The notes under the pieces: model-generated
What the model saw: the letters and a program-made list of their open reading frames with translations, nothing else
Told to the model about the DNA's origin: nothing
The model's database searches: none
Part shown: positions 30,240 through 39,449 of the stretch, piece after piece
Layout: each line of letters begins with the position of its first letter
Position numbering within the stretch: the first letter of the stretch is position 1
Position numbers and translations under genes: made by a program
Assembly (NCBI GenBank): GCA_006503475.1
Contig: RSEH01000178.1
Location: 34,448 to 98,447, forward strand
Length of the DNA: 64,000 nt
Direction: 5' to 3'
Source of the DNA: Stentor roeselii
Taxonomy: Eukaryota > Ciliophora > Heterotrichea > Heterotrichida > Stentoridae

Positions 30240-30995
30240 ATGGGATGCTCTTCGAATAAGGCTCAAATCAGAGCTCAGTCAATAGTTAAAGTCTTGACGT
30301 ATTCATCACATGCCACAAGAAATCTACCAACTTCAATCTCGGACGAAGTGCGTTGCGATTTCTTTTGTATGAAAATAAGAATATACGACACCGATAGTCC
30401 TGACTGGGAAGAAGTAACATCTTCCTTATCCCAGATGTCAGGAGGTGTTTTCACAATCTGTTCAAAAGTCTACAAGCACTGCAACCATTTCCACTCAGTT
30501 TTTTCTTATCTCGAGCATCAAGTTCACGGTGTTTGTTTATCTGATTTTTCCTTAGTCAAGGCATTAGAACTAATATTTTTAAACGCGAAACTAAACAACT
30601 TGCCGATTTTTTTAAAGAAAAAAAAATCTTTTCCTTTCATCGACTGCAAATCAGAAGAACCAGAAACAATAAAAGTTTGGAATGAAATCGGGATAATCGC
30701 TGATGAACTGATGAATAAAAAATCACTTGAAACTGAAATTATTGAAATAAAAGAATTTTTAACCCGATGTTTATTTATGAAAGACGAAAACCTTCAAAAT
30801 AAAGGTTTTGCAGTTGTAGGGGAATATTTAAAGCTTTACGTTGAAACCTGCGATTTGATTCAAAATCTTTTAAAAGAACTAGACGATTACATCAATAAGT
30901 TCAAGACACACAAAAAAATCCTATACATGAAAATCGACAAGTTTCACCTTCTAAGCGGAATGACTTACACGACACTTGTGCATTCTTTAATTTAA
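30240..30995 (+). CDS. Predicted N-myristoylated/palmitoylated protein, unknown function
   Basis: 251 residues from the ATG at 30240. The frame extends 8 codons upstream with no other ATG (GTG at 30216). The ATG gives MGCSSNK, a textbook N-myristoylation plus Cys palmitoylation signal, which strongly supports this start. No domain is recognised. The protein has a mixed alpha/beta-looking N-terminal half (VRCDFFCMKIRIYDTDSPDW, GGVFTICSKVYKH) and a helical C-terminal half. The ATG is only 10 bp after the VPS9 gene's stop, on the same strand. The two may be co-regulated, and a membrane link to Rab signalling is conceivable but unproved. Confidence 0.75.
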   Translation: MGCSSNKAQIRAQSIVKVLTYSSHATRNLPTSISDEVRCDFFCMKIRIYDTDSPDWEEVTSSLSQMSGGVFTICSKVYKHCNHFHSVFSYLEHQVHGVCLSDFSLVKALELIFLNAKLNNLPIFLKKKKSFPFIDCKSEEPETIKVWNEIGIIADELMNKKSLETEIIEIKEFLTRCLFMKDENLQNKGFAVVGEYLKLYVETCDLIQNLLKELDDYINKFKTHKKILYMKIDKFHLLSGMTYTTLVHSLI

Positions 30996-31042
30996 TAACA
31001 TTAAATATCAATATGTTATTATAAACAAGACCCCCTCATAAT

Positions 31043-32044
31043 ATGGAATTCTCTTCATCTCAAATCGCAGTCCTCAACCGTCTCCTCCCAAACAGGTTCA
31101 AACTCGAGCCTTTCCCGAAGACCACAAAGGTCCAACCCTTAAAACCCGACCCTTTAATCCCAGCCCTTCCAGCGAAGCGAGTTCAAAGTTCATCCCTGGA
31201 AGTCCTTAAAAAACCTTCAGAACTTTCAACAACTCTGCTAAAAATAATCATTGAATTAAAAAACCATGAAAAATTTCCTTTATTCATTCAGAACTTTAAA
31301 CAAAATTCTTCAAATCCGGTGAATATTGGAATGATTGAAACTGGTCTTCTTCAAAATAAATACAATAAAATAACTGATTTTGCCTCAGAAGTAAGACAAG
31401 TTTGGAACTATTCATTTTCTCAACATGTTGGAAGACAAGATTTGTACTCAGCGACTGTTGACCTGAGTCAATTCTTTGAAAATCAAATGTTGGGACTTGA
31501 AAAAAACTTAAAAAATTCTTCAAATCAAGTGAAAATCGCACAAAATGGTGAAATTGTTAAAAATCAAAATCTTTCTTTATCTAAGAATGATTTCAGCAAA
31601 AATAACAAAAAAGAAACAAGTCGACCTGCTTTTAAACCCTCTGAGCGCGCGGAGCGCGCGATGGGCTTCATGGAAAAAAGGAACCTTATCCAGAATATCA
31701 GAAAACTCGACCCAAAGTACTTCTCTGGAATGTTTGATATCGTTCGGGATTGTCATCAATTCGAAGGACATGAAGTAGAAATCGACTTAGAAACCCTTCC
31801 TGCGAAAGTCTCTCGAGAACTTGACAGATACGTAAAAATCTGTCTTTCTAGAAGTTTAGAAGGCAGGAAAAAAACAGTTGAGAAAAAAAATACCCAAATC
31901 CATGAAAATTTAAAACTTTCTCAACTTACCGACTTGAAGTCAACAGTTGAAAAGCCATTATTGCCCTTGTTGACTCAAAGTTCCTCTGAAAGTTCCTCTA
32001 CAAGCGAAAGTGAAGAAGAAGTGCCTGAGGCACCAAAGATGTGA
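31043..32044 (+). CDS. BET-like protein: degenerate bromodomain plus NET domain
   Basis: 333 residues. A bromodomain-like region at about 60-152 (LLKIIIELKNHEKFPLFIQ, ITDFASEVRQVWNYSFSQ, LYSATVDLSQFFENQM) is followed by a clear NET domain at about 205-272: FMEKRNLIQNIRKLDPKYF, GHEVEIDLETLPAKVSRELD, RYVKICL (compare [21 protein letters not shown] in BRD4). The tail ends in an acidic Ser-rich stretch. BET/GTE proteins read acetylated histones and recruit regulators by the NET domain. The acetyl-lysine-binding Asn (YNPP) is not visible at the expected place after WNYSFSQ, so acetyl recognition may be lost. Nuclear role likely. Confidence 0.8.
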   Translation: MEFSSSQIAVLNRLLPNRFKLEPFPKTTKVQPLKPDPLIPALPAKRVQSSSLEVLKKPSELSTTLLKIIIELKNHEKFPLFIQNFKQNSSNPVNIGMIETGLLQNKYNKITDFASEVRQVWNYSFSQHVGRQDLYSATVDLSQFFENQMLGLEKNLKNSSNQVKIAQNGEIVKNQNLSLSKNDFSKNNKKETSRPAFKPSERAERAMGFMEKRNLIQNIRKLDPKYFSGMFDIVRDCHQFEGHEVEIDLETLPAKVSRELDRYVKICLSRSLEGRKKTVEKKNTQIHENLKLSQLTDLKSTVEKPLLPLLTQSSSESSSTSESEEEVPEAPKM

Positions 32045-32102
32045 ATAGTTCAGTTTAATTAATAGGATCTAAGTGATATGCGGCTTTTACCGATTAATAA
32101 TA

Positions 32103-32747
32103 ATGTCTGAACCTTTCCTAGAAGAATTCATGCTGACCTCAGCACAAGACCAGTTCTTTTCACTGACAGAGGCGATCGAGAAGTCAATTCACGAGTCGAA
32201 CTCGATTTTCGAGGTGAACAATCAAATGTAAAGCTTATTTAGAGAACTGTTAAAAGACATCAGCTCCGCAGCAGAGTTGCAATTGCAGTGTTATAAGTCA
32301 CACGATAGACTTCTGAGGTACGACCAGTCAAACCTGCACTGTAAAAAAAACAGTCTTTTAGAAGAAATTCAAAAAATCAGAGAATCTTTTAAAAAACCTG
32401 AACCGAAAGTCTCGATTAACCAAATCGAGGCCTTGACAAGGGAAAAACATTTTATTGAAGACCAGCTGGTTAAATACAAAATGAACTTTGAACAACTTAA
32501 GATGTTAAAAGAAACTTGTCTGGAACAATTAAAGGAAACTTGCTGTAAAGTTAAGATTAAAGAAAGAGAAGTTCAGAATCTTTCTGTTGAACTTAAAAAA
32601 AGAACTGAATCACGAAAACCACCTGGAAAGGTCAAAAGCTTGCTGATTGACAAGCTCGGTCTTTCTAAAGAACCCTTCGGCCGAGTGTCGACCGGGACAA
32701 GCAAGACATCGACGGAGAGTTCAAAGAGCTCTTTTCGTTTTTTCTAA
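32103..32747 (+). CDS. Coiled-coil protein, one 15-nt intron
   Basis: Two exons (32103-32227, 32243-32747) give 209 residues; the intron at 32228-32242 carries an in-frame TAA. The first exon encodes MSEPFLEEFMLTSAQDQ... and joins in frame to ELLKDISSAAELQLQCYK. Most of the protein is helical: coiled coil at about 60-165 (IEALTREKHFIEDQLVKYK, CKVKIKEREVQNLSVELKK), then a Ser/Thr-rich tail (STGTSKTSTESSKSS). No family recognised. It follows the BET-like gene by 58 bp. Confidence 0.8.
32228..32242 (+). other. 15-nt spliceosomal intron
   Basis: Sequence GTAAAGCTTATTTAG: GTAA start, TAG end, A at position 10. Reading through gives an immediate TAA. Removal joins AT to A (ATA, Ile) and continues into the long downstream frame. 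Confidence 0.9.
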
Positions 32748-32904
32748 TATGAAGTGCAAACTATCTAATCTTGCATAACTAACGATTTTCCCTTGTGTAG
32801 TTCGCATCTCAGAGACGAAGCAGTCGTTGAAATGCCTGAAAAAGGCTTAAATACTTAAATAAACCAAAAAAAGTCCTCGAATTTGTTTAATGGTCATAAT
32901 ATAA

Positions 32905-33747
32905 ATGTCATCTGACCAATCTGTTAATATCCTTGTGCCAGTCGCTGTTTATACGAGTTTGCTTCCATTCGATTTTACAAAAGTTATAGGACAAGTCAAA
33001 TACATGAACCAGACCGTGTCAAATCCACGTTCTTCTGTCTTCGCGAGCATGATTGCACTGAATAAGGGAGCCTCGAGTCTATATACAGGAGCTTCGACTA
33101 TGATGGTCAGGGCTGCGACCTACTCAATTATGAGGTCAAATATCTACATCACATTATTTACATCTTCTGCAGCGAATGACAAATATAAAAGTGTCTCCAC
33201 AAATATGAGATCTTTTTACTCCGGCTTAGCCTCAGGGATCACTGCTTTCGTCCTTACTCCTCTCGACTTAATCATTCTTCGTCAACAGACCGACCACGTT
33301 TCAAAAAATCCCAGAGGGTATAAAGGATTATTTGATGGAATAGATAAATGTGGAAAAAATGGATATAGACATCTTTATGTTGGAGCTACTTTGAATTTTG
33401 CGAGATGGAGTGTTTATGCCTCAACTCTTATGGCGGTTTATGATAGTTTTAGTGAGTTCTGGCCTAGAGTTCTTGGTCAATTTTGTGCGAATACTGCTTT
33501 GGCTATTGGCTGTGCGAGCTTCTTTGCTTGTGCTTTATCGATGCCTTTTGATAACCTTAAGACGAAGATGCAGTTTCAGAGTGATGGGATGTATAAGAAT
33601 GCTTCGTATGCACTTAGTCGCACTTTGGCTCGTGAAGGATTCTTTGGGCTTTATGTTGGGTTTTGGCATTACTATATGTGGTCGGCTGCCTCTGCGTATT
33701 TGATTACTCAACTTGTTGGCGCGGGAAGGAGATTAGCTAACGATTAG
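32905..33747 (+). CDS. Mitochondrial carrier family (SLC25) protein
   Basis: 280 residues with three about 90-residue repeats. Signature positions are PFDFTKV (repeat 1, near 22), PLDLIILRQQ (repeat 2) and PFDNLKTKMQ (repeat 3). Each is followed by the aromatic-Gly half-motif (GASSLYTGAS, YRHLYVGATLNFAR, EGFFGLYVGFWHYYMW). The family exchanges metabolites across the inner mitochondrial membrane. Spacing and the PLDLIILRQQ motif resemble the oxoglutarate/malate group (SLC25A11, PLDLVKNRMQ), but repeat 1 is drifted, so the substrate is open. The start lies after CATAATATAA. Confidence 0.88.
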   Translation: MSSDQSVNILVPVAVYTSLLPFDFTKVIGQVKYMNQTVSNPRSSVFASMIALNKGASSLYTGASTMMVRAATYSIMRSNIYITLFTSSAANDKYKSVSTNMRSFYSGLASGITAFVLTPLDLIILRQQTDHVSKNPRGYKGLFDGIDKCGKNGYRHLYVGATLNFARWSVYASTLMAVYDSFSEFWPRVLGQFCANTALAIGCASFFACALSMPFDNLKTKMQFQSDGMYKNASYALSRTLAREGFFGLYVGFWHYYMWSAASAYLITQLVGAGRRLAND

Positions 33748-33934
33748 TAAAGTAGCTAGATAAATGGCAGTTAGTGCCTTTAGATAAGTTTGAGGGATTA
33801 TTGGTGTTGATTTGGTTGTTGGGTGAGATAATCTTTTGGTTATATAGACTGATTTGTTTGATGAGGATTTAATGATAAATTATTCAAATAAGATAAATTA
33901 TAATTTACTTATGAATTAAACCCAGGTTAAGACC
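33748..33934. other. 3' flank of carrier gene
   Basis: AT-rich with a G/T-rich start (TTTGAGGGATTATTGG); nothing else seen before the minisatellite. Confidence 0.5.
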
Positions 33935-34101
33935 TAATTTAACACCCTAATACCCAATTTAACACCCAACACACAATTTAAAACCCAATTTAACACCCTA
34001 ACTCACAATTTAACATCTAATTTAACACCCTAACACACAATTTAACACCCAATTCAACACCCTAACACACAATTTAACACCCAATTTAACACCCAAATAC
34101 C
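33935..34101. repeat. Minisatellite with telomere-like CCCTAACA motifs
   Basis: Built from 12-bp units AATTTAACACCC (and variants AATTCAACACCC, AATTTAACATCT) alternating with 8-bp TAACACAC or TAACTCAC, giving a higher-order unit of 32 bp. The joins create CCCTAACA at 34028-34035 and 34060-34067. To my knowledge CCCTAACA is the telomeric repeat of heterotrich macronuclei, so this resembles degenerate interstitial telomere sequence. Confidence 0.85.
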
Positions 34102-34215
34102 CTGTTGATGATCGGGTGGTGCTTCTTTGGCGGATCTTGTGGCTAGCCTTGCTGGACCCTTGGTGGCGCCTTGACCTTGCAACCAAGAAAGCCCATTTGC
34201 GACTCATGCTAGCTA
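34102..34215. other. Isolated GC-rich segment, possible ncRNA or short peptide gene
   Basis: About 105 bases of balanced to GC-rich sequence stand out from AT-rich flanks on both sides. On the minus strand a TATATATA run is followed by a 62-codon ATG frame (MSRKWAFLVARSRRHQG...), but its C-terminal half reads into the minisatellite, so the frame is doubtful. The minus strand can form a hairpin between CTTGG and CCAAG around a GC-rich loop; the + strand has a C-box-like TTGATGAT without an evident D box. I cannot name it. Confidence 0.35.
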
Positions 34216-34856
34216 TATATAAGCAAGATGATCCTTAGAACATTAATAATAATTAAATCTTATATAATCTCAAATTATAGAGATATAATCAACAACAAAT
34301 AATAGCATCAGATTTTTTTAGGTTTTTAGATATCAAATTTAACTCTATGAATTTCTTTAAATTGATTTTTTTGATAATTATGAAGAGATCATACGAAATA
34401 TTCAATTTTTCATTAATGATTCATTATAGTTGAATTCAGTTATATCATTATATAAATCCAAAAAAACCAAATATTAAATTTTCTTTGATGATTTAATATA
34501 CATAAAACTCATTTTATATAGATACACAATTTCTCATGAAATATTTAAGCTTCAGGCCATTAACCTAGAGATGCAAAGCCTGAATCTTTATTAATAATAA
34601 ACAATTACCAAATGATTGAATATTCAAAGATACTCATATATAAATTTAATTTTTAAACCTTTCTTCTACAAGGAAATTAATAACCAATTACTTCCTTAAG
34701 TCCTCCAGTTGACTACCAAAAGGCCCTAAAAAAACAATTTTCTATAAATAGCACGATTTGCTATCAAGTAAAAAATAAGCGACCAATTATCCAAAACTTA
34801 AAACACCCAATCTCCCCCAATCCCGTTATCCTTTCATCTTCTTCAAACCTAAGTAA
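34216..34856. other. AT-rich upstream region of the RCK kinase gene
   Basis: Mostly AT-rich with no gene. The last 75 bases are C/A-rich on the coding strand (ACACCCAATCTCCCCCAATC), typical of plus-strand gene flanks in this window. Confidence 0.5.
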
Positions 34857-36179
34857 ATGGAAAGGTACAAGATCCTCAAAACAGTCGGTGACGGGACCTA
34901 CGGTGTGGTCTTTAAAGCCGTGAACACTGCGAACAACGAGATCTGCGCAATCAAAAAGATGAAAACAAAGTTCAAAAGTTGGGAAGAATGTCTTGGTCTG
35001 CGCGAAATCAAATCATTACGAAAACTTTCACATCCCAACATTGTAAAGTTGAAAGAAGCCTTTCGTGTCAATGACGAGTTGCACCTTGTGTTTGATTTCA
35101 TGGAAGAAAACGTTTATCAACTGATTAAGGACAAGACTCAGCCGCCACCAGAGAGTCAGATTCGGTCAATCGCCCAGCAGGTCCTTCTTGGGCTTGACTA
35201 CATGCATAAGCACGGCTTTTTCCATAGAGACTTAAAACCGGAAAACTTGATGGTCACTAAAGATCTGTGTAAAATAACTGACTTTGGACTTGCTCGAGAA
35301 ATTAGAAGCAGGCCGCCTTTTACTGAATATGTTAGTACTAGATGGTATCGAGCTCCTGAAATCGTGCTTAGGAGCACCAATTATAACTCGCCAGTCGACA
35401 TCTTCGCTCTAGGTTGCATAATGTGTGAACTTTACATGTTACGTCCGCTAGTTCCAGGTAACAACGAAATCGACCAAATGATAAAGCTCTGTTCAGTCCT
35501 CGGTACTCCCTCAATGCAAGTATGGCCGGAAGGTTACCGTTTAGCCAGCAAGATGAATTTCCGTTTCCCTCAATACCCAGGAATGAGTCTTCGGGACCTG
35601 ATGCCCGGGGCTTCCTACGAGGCCTTAGACCTGATCCAAAAAATGTTATCATGGGACCCATCGAAGCGCCCAACAGCTTCAGAATGTTTAGAACACGCTT
35701 ACTTTGGAGGTCCGCCGCTGGAAGACCCTAAAGACGCCCTTCAAAGAACAGGAACGAAATGGTCTCATGGAAGCAGCCGAATTGGCGGAAATAGTTCAAA
35801 AGGCAAATGGTCTTTAAAGCCAAGTGAAAGAAAAGAACCTGTCTTGCCCATGTTGAGAGAAGTTCATGAAATTCCGAAGATGCCGAAGGTCGAAGTCACT
35901 CTTCCAAGAGATGAATTTTTGCCTCCTTTGTTTCAGAATAAACCTGTTGGCAACCCGATGATTGGACTTGGAAGGGAGAAGGTGTTGAATGATCGACTTC
36001 CGAGTAATTATGAAAGAGCGCCTTCGGGAAATAAGGGAAATTATTATATTCCTAAGATTTCAGCTAGCTTACCTGTTGGGGCTTCGAATAATAAGAAGTT
36101 GCCACCGATTGGAAGTATGGGAGGAGTTGGAAGTTCTATACTTGCCAGGCCGACTGGGTTAGGAAGATTAAGGTTTTAA
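34857..36179 (+). CDS. RCK family kinase (MAK/ICK/LF4 type), ciliary length regulator
   Basis: 440 residues, kinase domain about 4-285. Motifs: VGDGTYGVVFKA, IKKMKTKFKSWEECLGLRE (ICK: IKKMKRKFYSWEECMNLRE), HKHGFFHRDLKPENLM, ITDFGLAREIRSRPPFTEY with a T-E-Y activation motif, VSTRWYRAPE, RSTNYNSPVDIFALGC and WDPSKRPTASECLEHAYF. This is a close match to human ICK/MAK and Chlamydomonas LF4, MAPK-like kinases that limit cilium length. The C-terminal tail (286-440) is basic and Pro-rich, as in the family. The gene is intact with high-GC codons, suggesting good expression. Confidence 0.93.
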   Translation: MERYKILKTVGDGTYGVVFKAVNTANNEICAIKKMKTKFKSWEECLGLREIKSLRKLSHPNIVKLKEAFRVNDELHLVFDFMEENVYQLIKDKTQPPPESQIRSIAQQVLLGLDYMHKHGFFHRDLKPENLMVTKDLCKITDFGLAREIRSRPPFTEYVSTRWYRAPEIVLRSTNYNSPVDIFALGCIMCELYMLRPLVPGNNEIDQMIKLCSVLGTPSMQVWPEGYRLASKMNFRFPQYPGMSLRDLMPGASYEALDLIQKMLSWDPSKRPTASECLEHAYFGGPPLEDPKDALQRTGTKWSHGSSRIGGNSSKGKWSLKPSERKEPVLPMLREVHEIPKMPKVEVTLPRDEFLPPLFQNKPVGNPMIGLGREKVLNDRLPSNYERAPSGNKGNYYIPKISASLPVGASNNKKLPPIGSMGGVGSSILARPTGLGRLRF

Positions 36180-36362
36180 TGTGGAATAATTTAGGATAAT
36201 TTATGTATTTTTTTATTTGGTTTTGGAGAATAGGATTATGGATTGATTAAGGTTAACATGAAAACTTGATATCTTTATAAATTTGAAAAATTTCTTGAAA
36301 TTGGAGAAATTTCACTAAAAATCACTAAACCTAAAATAAAAATTATCCATTATTAACTACAT

Positions 36363-37181
36363 TCAATCACAGTGCAATTTCCTATCAACTGACTTTCTAG
36401 GAAACTCAGAGCGTTCAGGGCTATTCTTACTCTTACTTTTATTCCCTAATCTCACAGTCCTCTTATTCTTCTGTGCAATCCTTTCAACCTCTTCACTAAA
36501 CCCAGGAGGTTCATGTTTATCAAGTAAATTCGACATTTCCTTAATAAACAACTCAACACTTTCCTCAGAATTCTGAATTTTTTCCTTTAAACTTTTATTT
36601 TCTTCCATAAGTTCCTGTAAAGCAGGATTTATTTCAGTTTTTACTTTCGTCTTCGCAATTCGAAACTTAAGTTCTTTATTTTCTTTCTCAACTTTAACAA
36701 TTTCATTATTAATCTTTTCCGGGTTCTTTTCAATTCTTCCTCGAATCCTTTTCCAAGAATGTCTGACAACTGCTCGATGATTGAGTTTAAATGCAAAGAT
36801 CATGTTTTTTAAAGCGGTCTTTATTTCAAGAGGAACGTATTTTTTCGATTGTTGTCGCGGGTGAAGCTTGAACTTGAAGGTAAAAAAGCCGTTTGCAAGA
36901 GTAAGACGGTACTTCTTATAGAAAATCATGTAAATTTTATGAGTTTCTAACTCGAGCTTGATGCCTACGGCGTGAAATCGCGAGTTGTATTGTTGAGTCT
37001 CTAAATTTGATAAAGATTCTTTGAAGCTTGCTTGTTGAGACTTCAGCTGGTCGCTTTGTTTTGCGATGATTTCTTTGCAGGACTTGATGTACTGCTTTGC
37101 CTTTTCTCGGTCTTCTAAGAGTTTCTTCATTTCTGCTGGGGTTAGTTTGCTGTGTTTTGACTCGGATAGCTCGGATTCCAT
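36363..37181 (-). CDS. Coiled-coil protein, unknown
   Basis: 272 residues. N-terminal helix with heptads (about 10-65: EMKKLLEDREKAKQYIKSCK, KSQQASFKESLSNLETQQ). Then a central basic and aromatic region, HKIYMIFYKKYRLTLANGFF, and FAFKLNHRAVVRHSWKRI in a possibly folded segment, followed by a second coiled coil (about 155-225) and a basic Ser-rich tail. No recognised family. It converges on the RCK kinase gene (183 bp between stops). The 5' flank shows the strong G/T bias on +. Confidence 0.7.
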   Translation of the reverse strand: MESELSESKHSKLTPAEMKKLLEDREKAKQYIKSCKEIIAKQSDQLKSQQASFKESLSNLETQQYNSRFHAVGIKLELETHKIYMIFYKKYRLTLANGFFTFKFKLHPRQQSKKYVPLEIKTALKNMIFAFKLNHRAVVRHSWKRIRGRIEKNPEKINNEIVKVEKENKELKFRIAKTKVKTEINPALQELMEENKSLKEKIQNSEESVELFIKEMSNLLDKHEPPGFSEEVERIAQKNKRTVRLGNKSKSKNSPERSEFPRKSVDRKLHCD

Positions 37182-38146
37182 TTATTATTTGAATGGAATG
37201 TTGGAGGTGATTAGGGAGTTTTGGAAGGGTGAATTTGAGGGATTTAATGGGATGGAGGTTTTGAAGGATTTTAAGGATTTTTTTGATTTATCGGATTTTT
37301 TTTGGATTAGGGGAGAATAGGTTGGGTTTATGGAATAAGGAATTAGGGTTTGTGTTGGGGAGGAAAATAATTTAGAGTAATGTGAGATACTTTGTGAAGA
37401 TTAAAAATTCAGATGATTTTTCTGAGATTTTTATTAGAAGGGTTTATATTGAATTAGAAAACACTAAGCACTGAATTTTTGAAAAAGGTTATTACTGGCA
37501 GTTTGTATTGAAGAAACTTATCTTTTTTAGTAAAAAAGTTCAAGAGTCTTAATAGTTTGAAAAATTATTTAAATGATTTATATCTTTCAAAGGTTTGGAT
37601 TCGCAGTTTTTCTTGTAAGTCTCAAAAAAAACTTTTCATTGTAGTTTCTTATTAAAGCTTGAAAATTAGGGGTAATCAAATTTGTAAAAGCATTACAAAA
37701 TTTCAGCTCTCTTATAATGAGCAAAGATATATTTTTTCAGTTCTTGTCGGCTACTCTCATTTTCTACTCTAAAAAAATGCAAAATCCGAAAAATATCTTT
37801 TTTGTCTTCCCAGTGACCTGGAAAAAAATGAAAAATTTCGAAACCTTTAAAACAAATTTGAAGAAACTTAAAAATCTCTGAGTAAATCTAAAGTTTTTAA
37901 GAAAGACTTAAAAAATAAGTAGTCTTTAACGAGGTTTATACTTTTCTTATGAAGGATCAGCAGGAATAGCTTACAAGGAAGAGAAAAGAAAAATTTTGAA
38001 AAATGCAGTTTACTTCATATCTGGTGAATTGAGAATATCATATATAGAATGGAATTAATTAGGTGAATATGAAGAGAAACCAGTTTAACACCAGGGATTA
38101 AATTAAGTCTCTTCTTATCTTTACCCCAGATGCAATCTAAAAAAAG
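37182..38146. other. Gap: skewed flank, then AT-rich DNA with a short ORF
   Basis: 37182-37330 is the G/T-rich 5' flank (on +) of the coiled-coil gene. The rest is AT-rich. One 51-codon ATG frame is listed separately; nothing else was found. Confidence 0.45.
37717..37872 (+). CDS. Possible small protein (51 aa)
   Basis: ATG after CTCTTATA, the usual start context here, then an open frame to TAA at 37870-37872. The peptide starts MSKDIFFQFLSATLIFYSKK and is hydrophobic-basic (VFPVTWKKMKNFETF). It could be a short membrane peptide or chance; no independent support. Confidence 0.25.
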
Positions 38147-38510
38147 TTGGAAAACCCTCTTGTTCAACCTCCCCAAAATCCTAAAAAATTTTCCCCTAAA
38201 TCCCTAACCTCCAAATCCACTAAAAAACCCTCCAAATTCCTCATCAAATCTCACATCACTAAAATTTATTCCCTAATCCAACTTCTCAACCACAATTCAA
38301 CAATCCCTATATCCCAAAATTCCCAAACTTCAAAAATTCCCATAATTCTCCTTCCTCTAATCCCAAAATCCCAAAATCCCAAAATTTCCCTAAAAATCCC
38401 AAAATTTCCCCAAAAATCCAAAAATTTCCAAAATCCCCAAAAATCCTAAAATTTCCAAAATTTCTCTAAAATTCTCAAAAACCCTAAAAAAGCATCTTTA
38501 AACTTTTGAA
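38147..38510. repeat. C/A-rich low-complexity tract
   Basis: Almost free of G on +, with repeated TCCCAAAAT, TTTCCCTAAAAATCCC and similar units, densest at 38330-38470. It abuts the ATG at 38514. The open frame through it (Pro, Lys, Asn, Ser repeats) is an artefact of composition. It is the extreme case of the C/A-rich 5' flank seen before other genes. Confidence 0.8.
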
Positions 38511-38513
38511 TAA

Positions 38514-39449
38514 ATGTCAATTTTCGAGCAAATCGAGTTAGAAGACAAAATCATGAAAATCTGCAAAACTCTTCACGAGAGTCTCTGCAAAGAAAGCCAA
38601 GACCCAGACGACAGCATCATGTCTTCAAGCGAGGTGAACCAGTTAGAGCCAGTCGAGGCACTGAAGCACATGACAGAAGCAATAAAAGACTTACTTTCGC
38701 ACGAGCGAAACATAAAAATCTTCAGACAATTCAAATCCTTCCACAATTCCGAAGCAGTTCAATCAACTCTTCAGAAACTGGAAGCAGACATCAGAGAACA
38801 TGTGAAAATTGAGAACCAGTTGAAACTTTACTGTGAAAATTACGAGTCGCTCATTGAAGACCAAGAAAACGAATTGAAAAATTTAGAAAGTTTTAATAAA
38901 AGGAAACTTGAAGAAGCCGAAGCTGAAAATGAAAGTTTAAAAATCGAACTTAAAGAACTTGAAGCTGAACTTTTCAAAGTGAAAAAGAAAGACTTTGACT
39001 TGTCAAGAGAACCGGAATCTGAAATTCCTTCAGAAAGCGACTATCGTAATTTGATTCTCGCTGAAAAGAGCAGCAAGGTTAAGAAGTTGAAGGAAATCGC
39101 AAGGAATAGAGAAGCGAGGTGTAAGGAACTTACGAAGGAAAATAAAGAAATGCTTGAATTGATTAGAAAAGCCGAAGGGGAAAAGGAAGATATTGACTTT
39201 CCTACTTATTCTTATTATCAGGTTAAGTATCGTGAAAAGTGCAGAGAAGTCTCGAATTTGAGGAAAAGGATTAAAAATCAAGCGAAAAGTCAGTCTCCGT
39301 TTTTAAACACGATTAGAAATAGCTGCTCACCGATTTCTAAGAGAAGTTTAAATCATGGCAAAAAGAAATCTCCTGTTAGAAGCTCTTCAAGGAACTCGAA
39401 AAGTTTGTATAGAAGTTCTCAGAGGAATGAAAAACACAGTAATCTTTAG
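38514..39449 (+). CDS. Coiled-coil protein with basic Ser-rich tail
   Basis: 311 residues. The N-terminal 90 residues are helical and acidic (EQIELEDKIMKICKTLHESL, EVNQLEPVEALKHMTEAIKD). A coiled coil runs about 90-265 (YESLIEDQENELKNLESF, LKIELKELEAELFKVKKK, AEKSSKVKKLKEIARNREAR). The last 45 residues are Ser/Arg/Lys-rich (ISKRSLNHGKKKSPVRSSSR). No family recognised; a cytoskeletal or ciliary component is plausible from composition only. Confidence 0.72.
   Translation: MSIFEQIELEDKIMKICKTLHESLCKESQDPDDSIMSSSEVNQLEPVEALKHMTEAIKDLLSHERNIKIFRQFKSFHNSEAVQSTLQKLEADIREHVKIENQLKLYCENYESLIEDQENELKNLESFNKRKLEEAEAENESLKIELKELEAELFKVKKKDFDLSREPESEIPSESDYRNLILAEKSSKVKKLKEIARNREARCKELTKENKEMLELIRKAEGEKEDIDFPTYSYYQVKYREKCREVSNLRKRIKNQAKSQSPFLNTIRNSCSPISKRSLNHGKKKSPVRSSSRNSKSLYRSSQRNEKHSNL

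Noticed and set aside
34022-34207. 62-codon minus-strand ATG frame in the GC-rich island
   Set aside because: Its C-terminal half is translated minisatellite, and the N-terminal half matches nothing known. I kept the island only as a possible RNA.
38147-38449. 100-codon + strand frame rich in Pro, Lys, Asn and Ser
   Set aside because: It is a composition artefact of a C/A-rich low-complexity tract upstream of the real gene at 38514.
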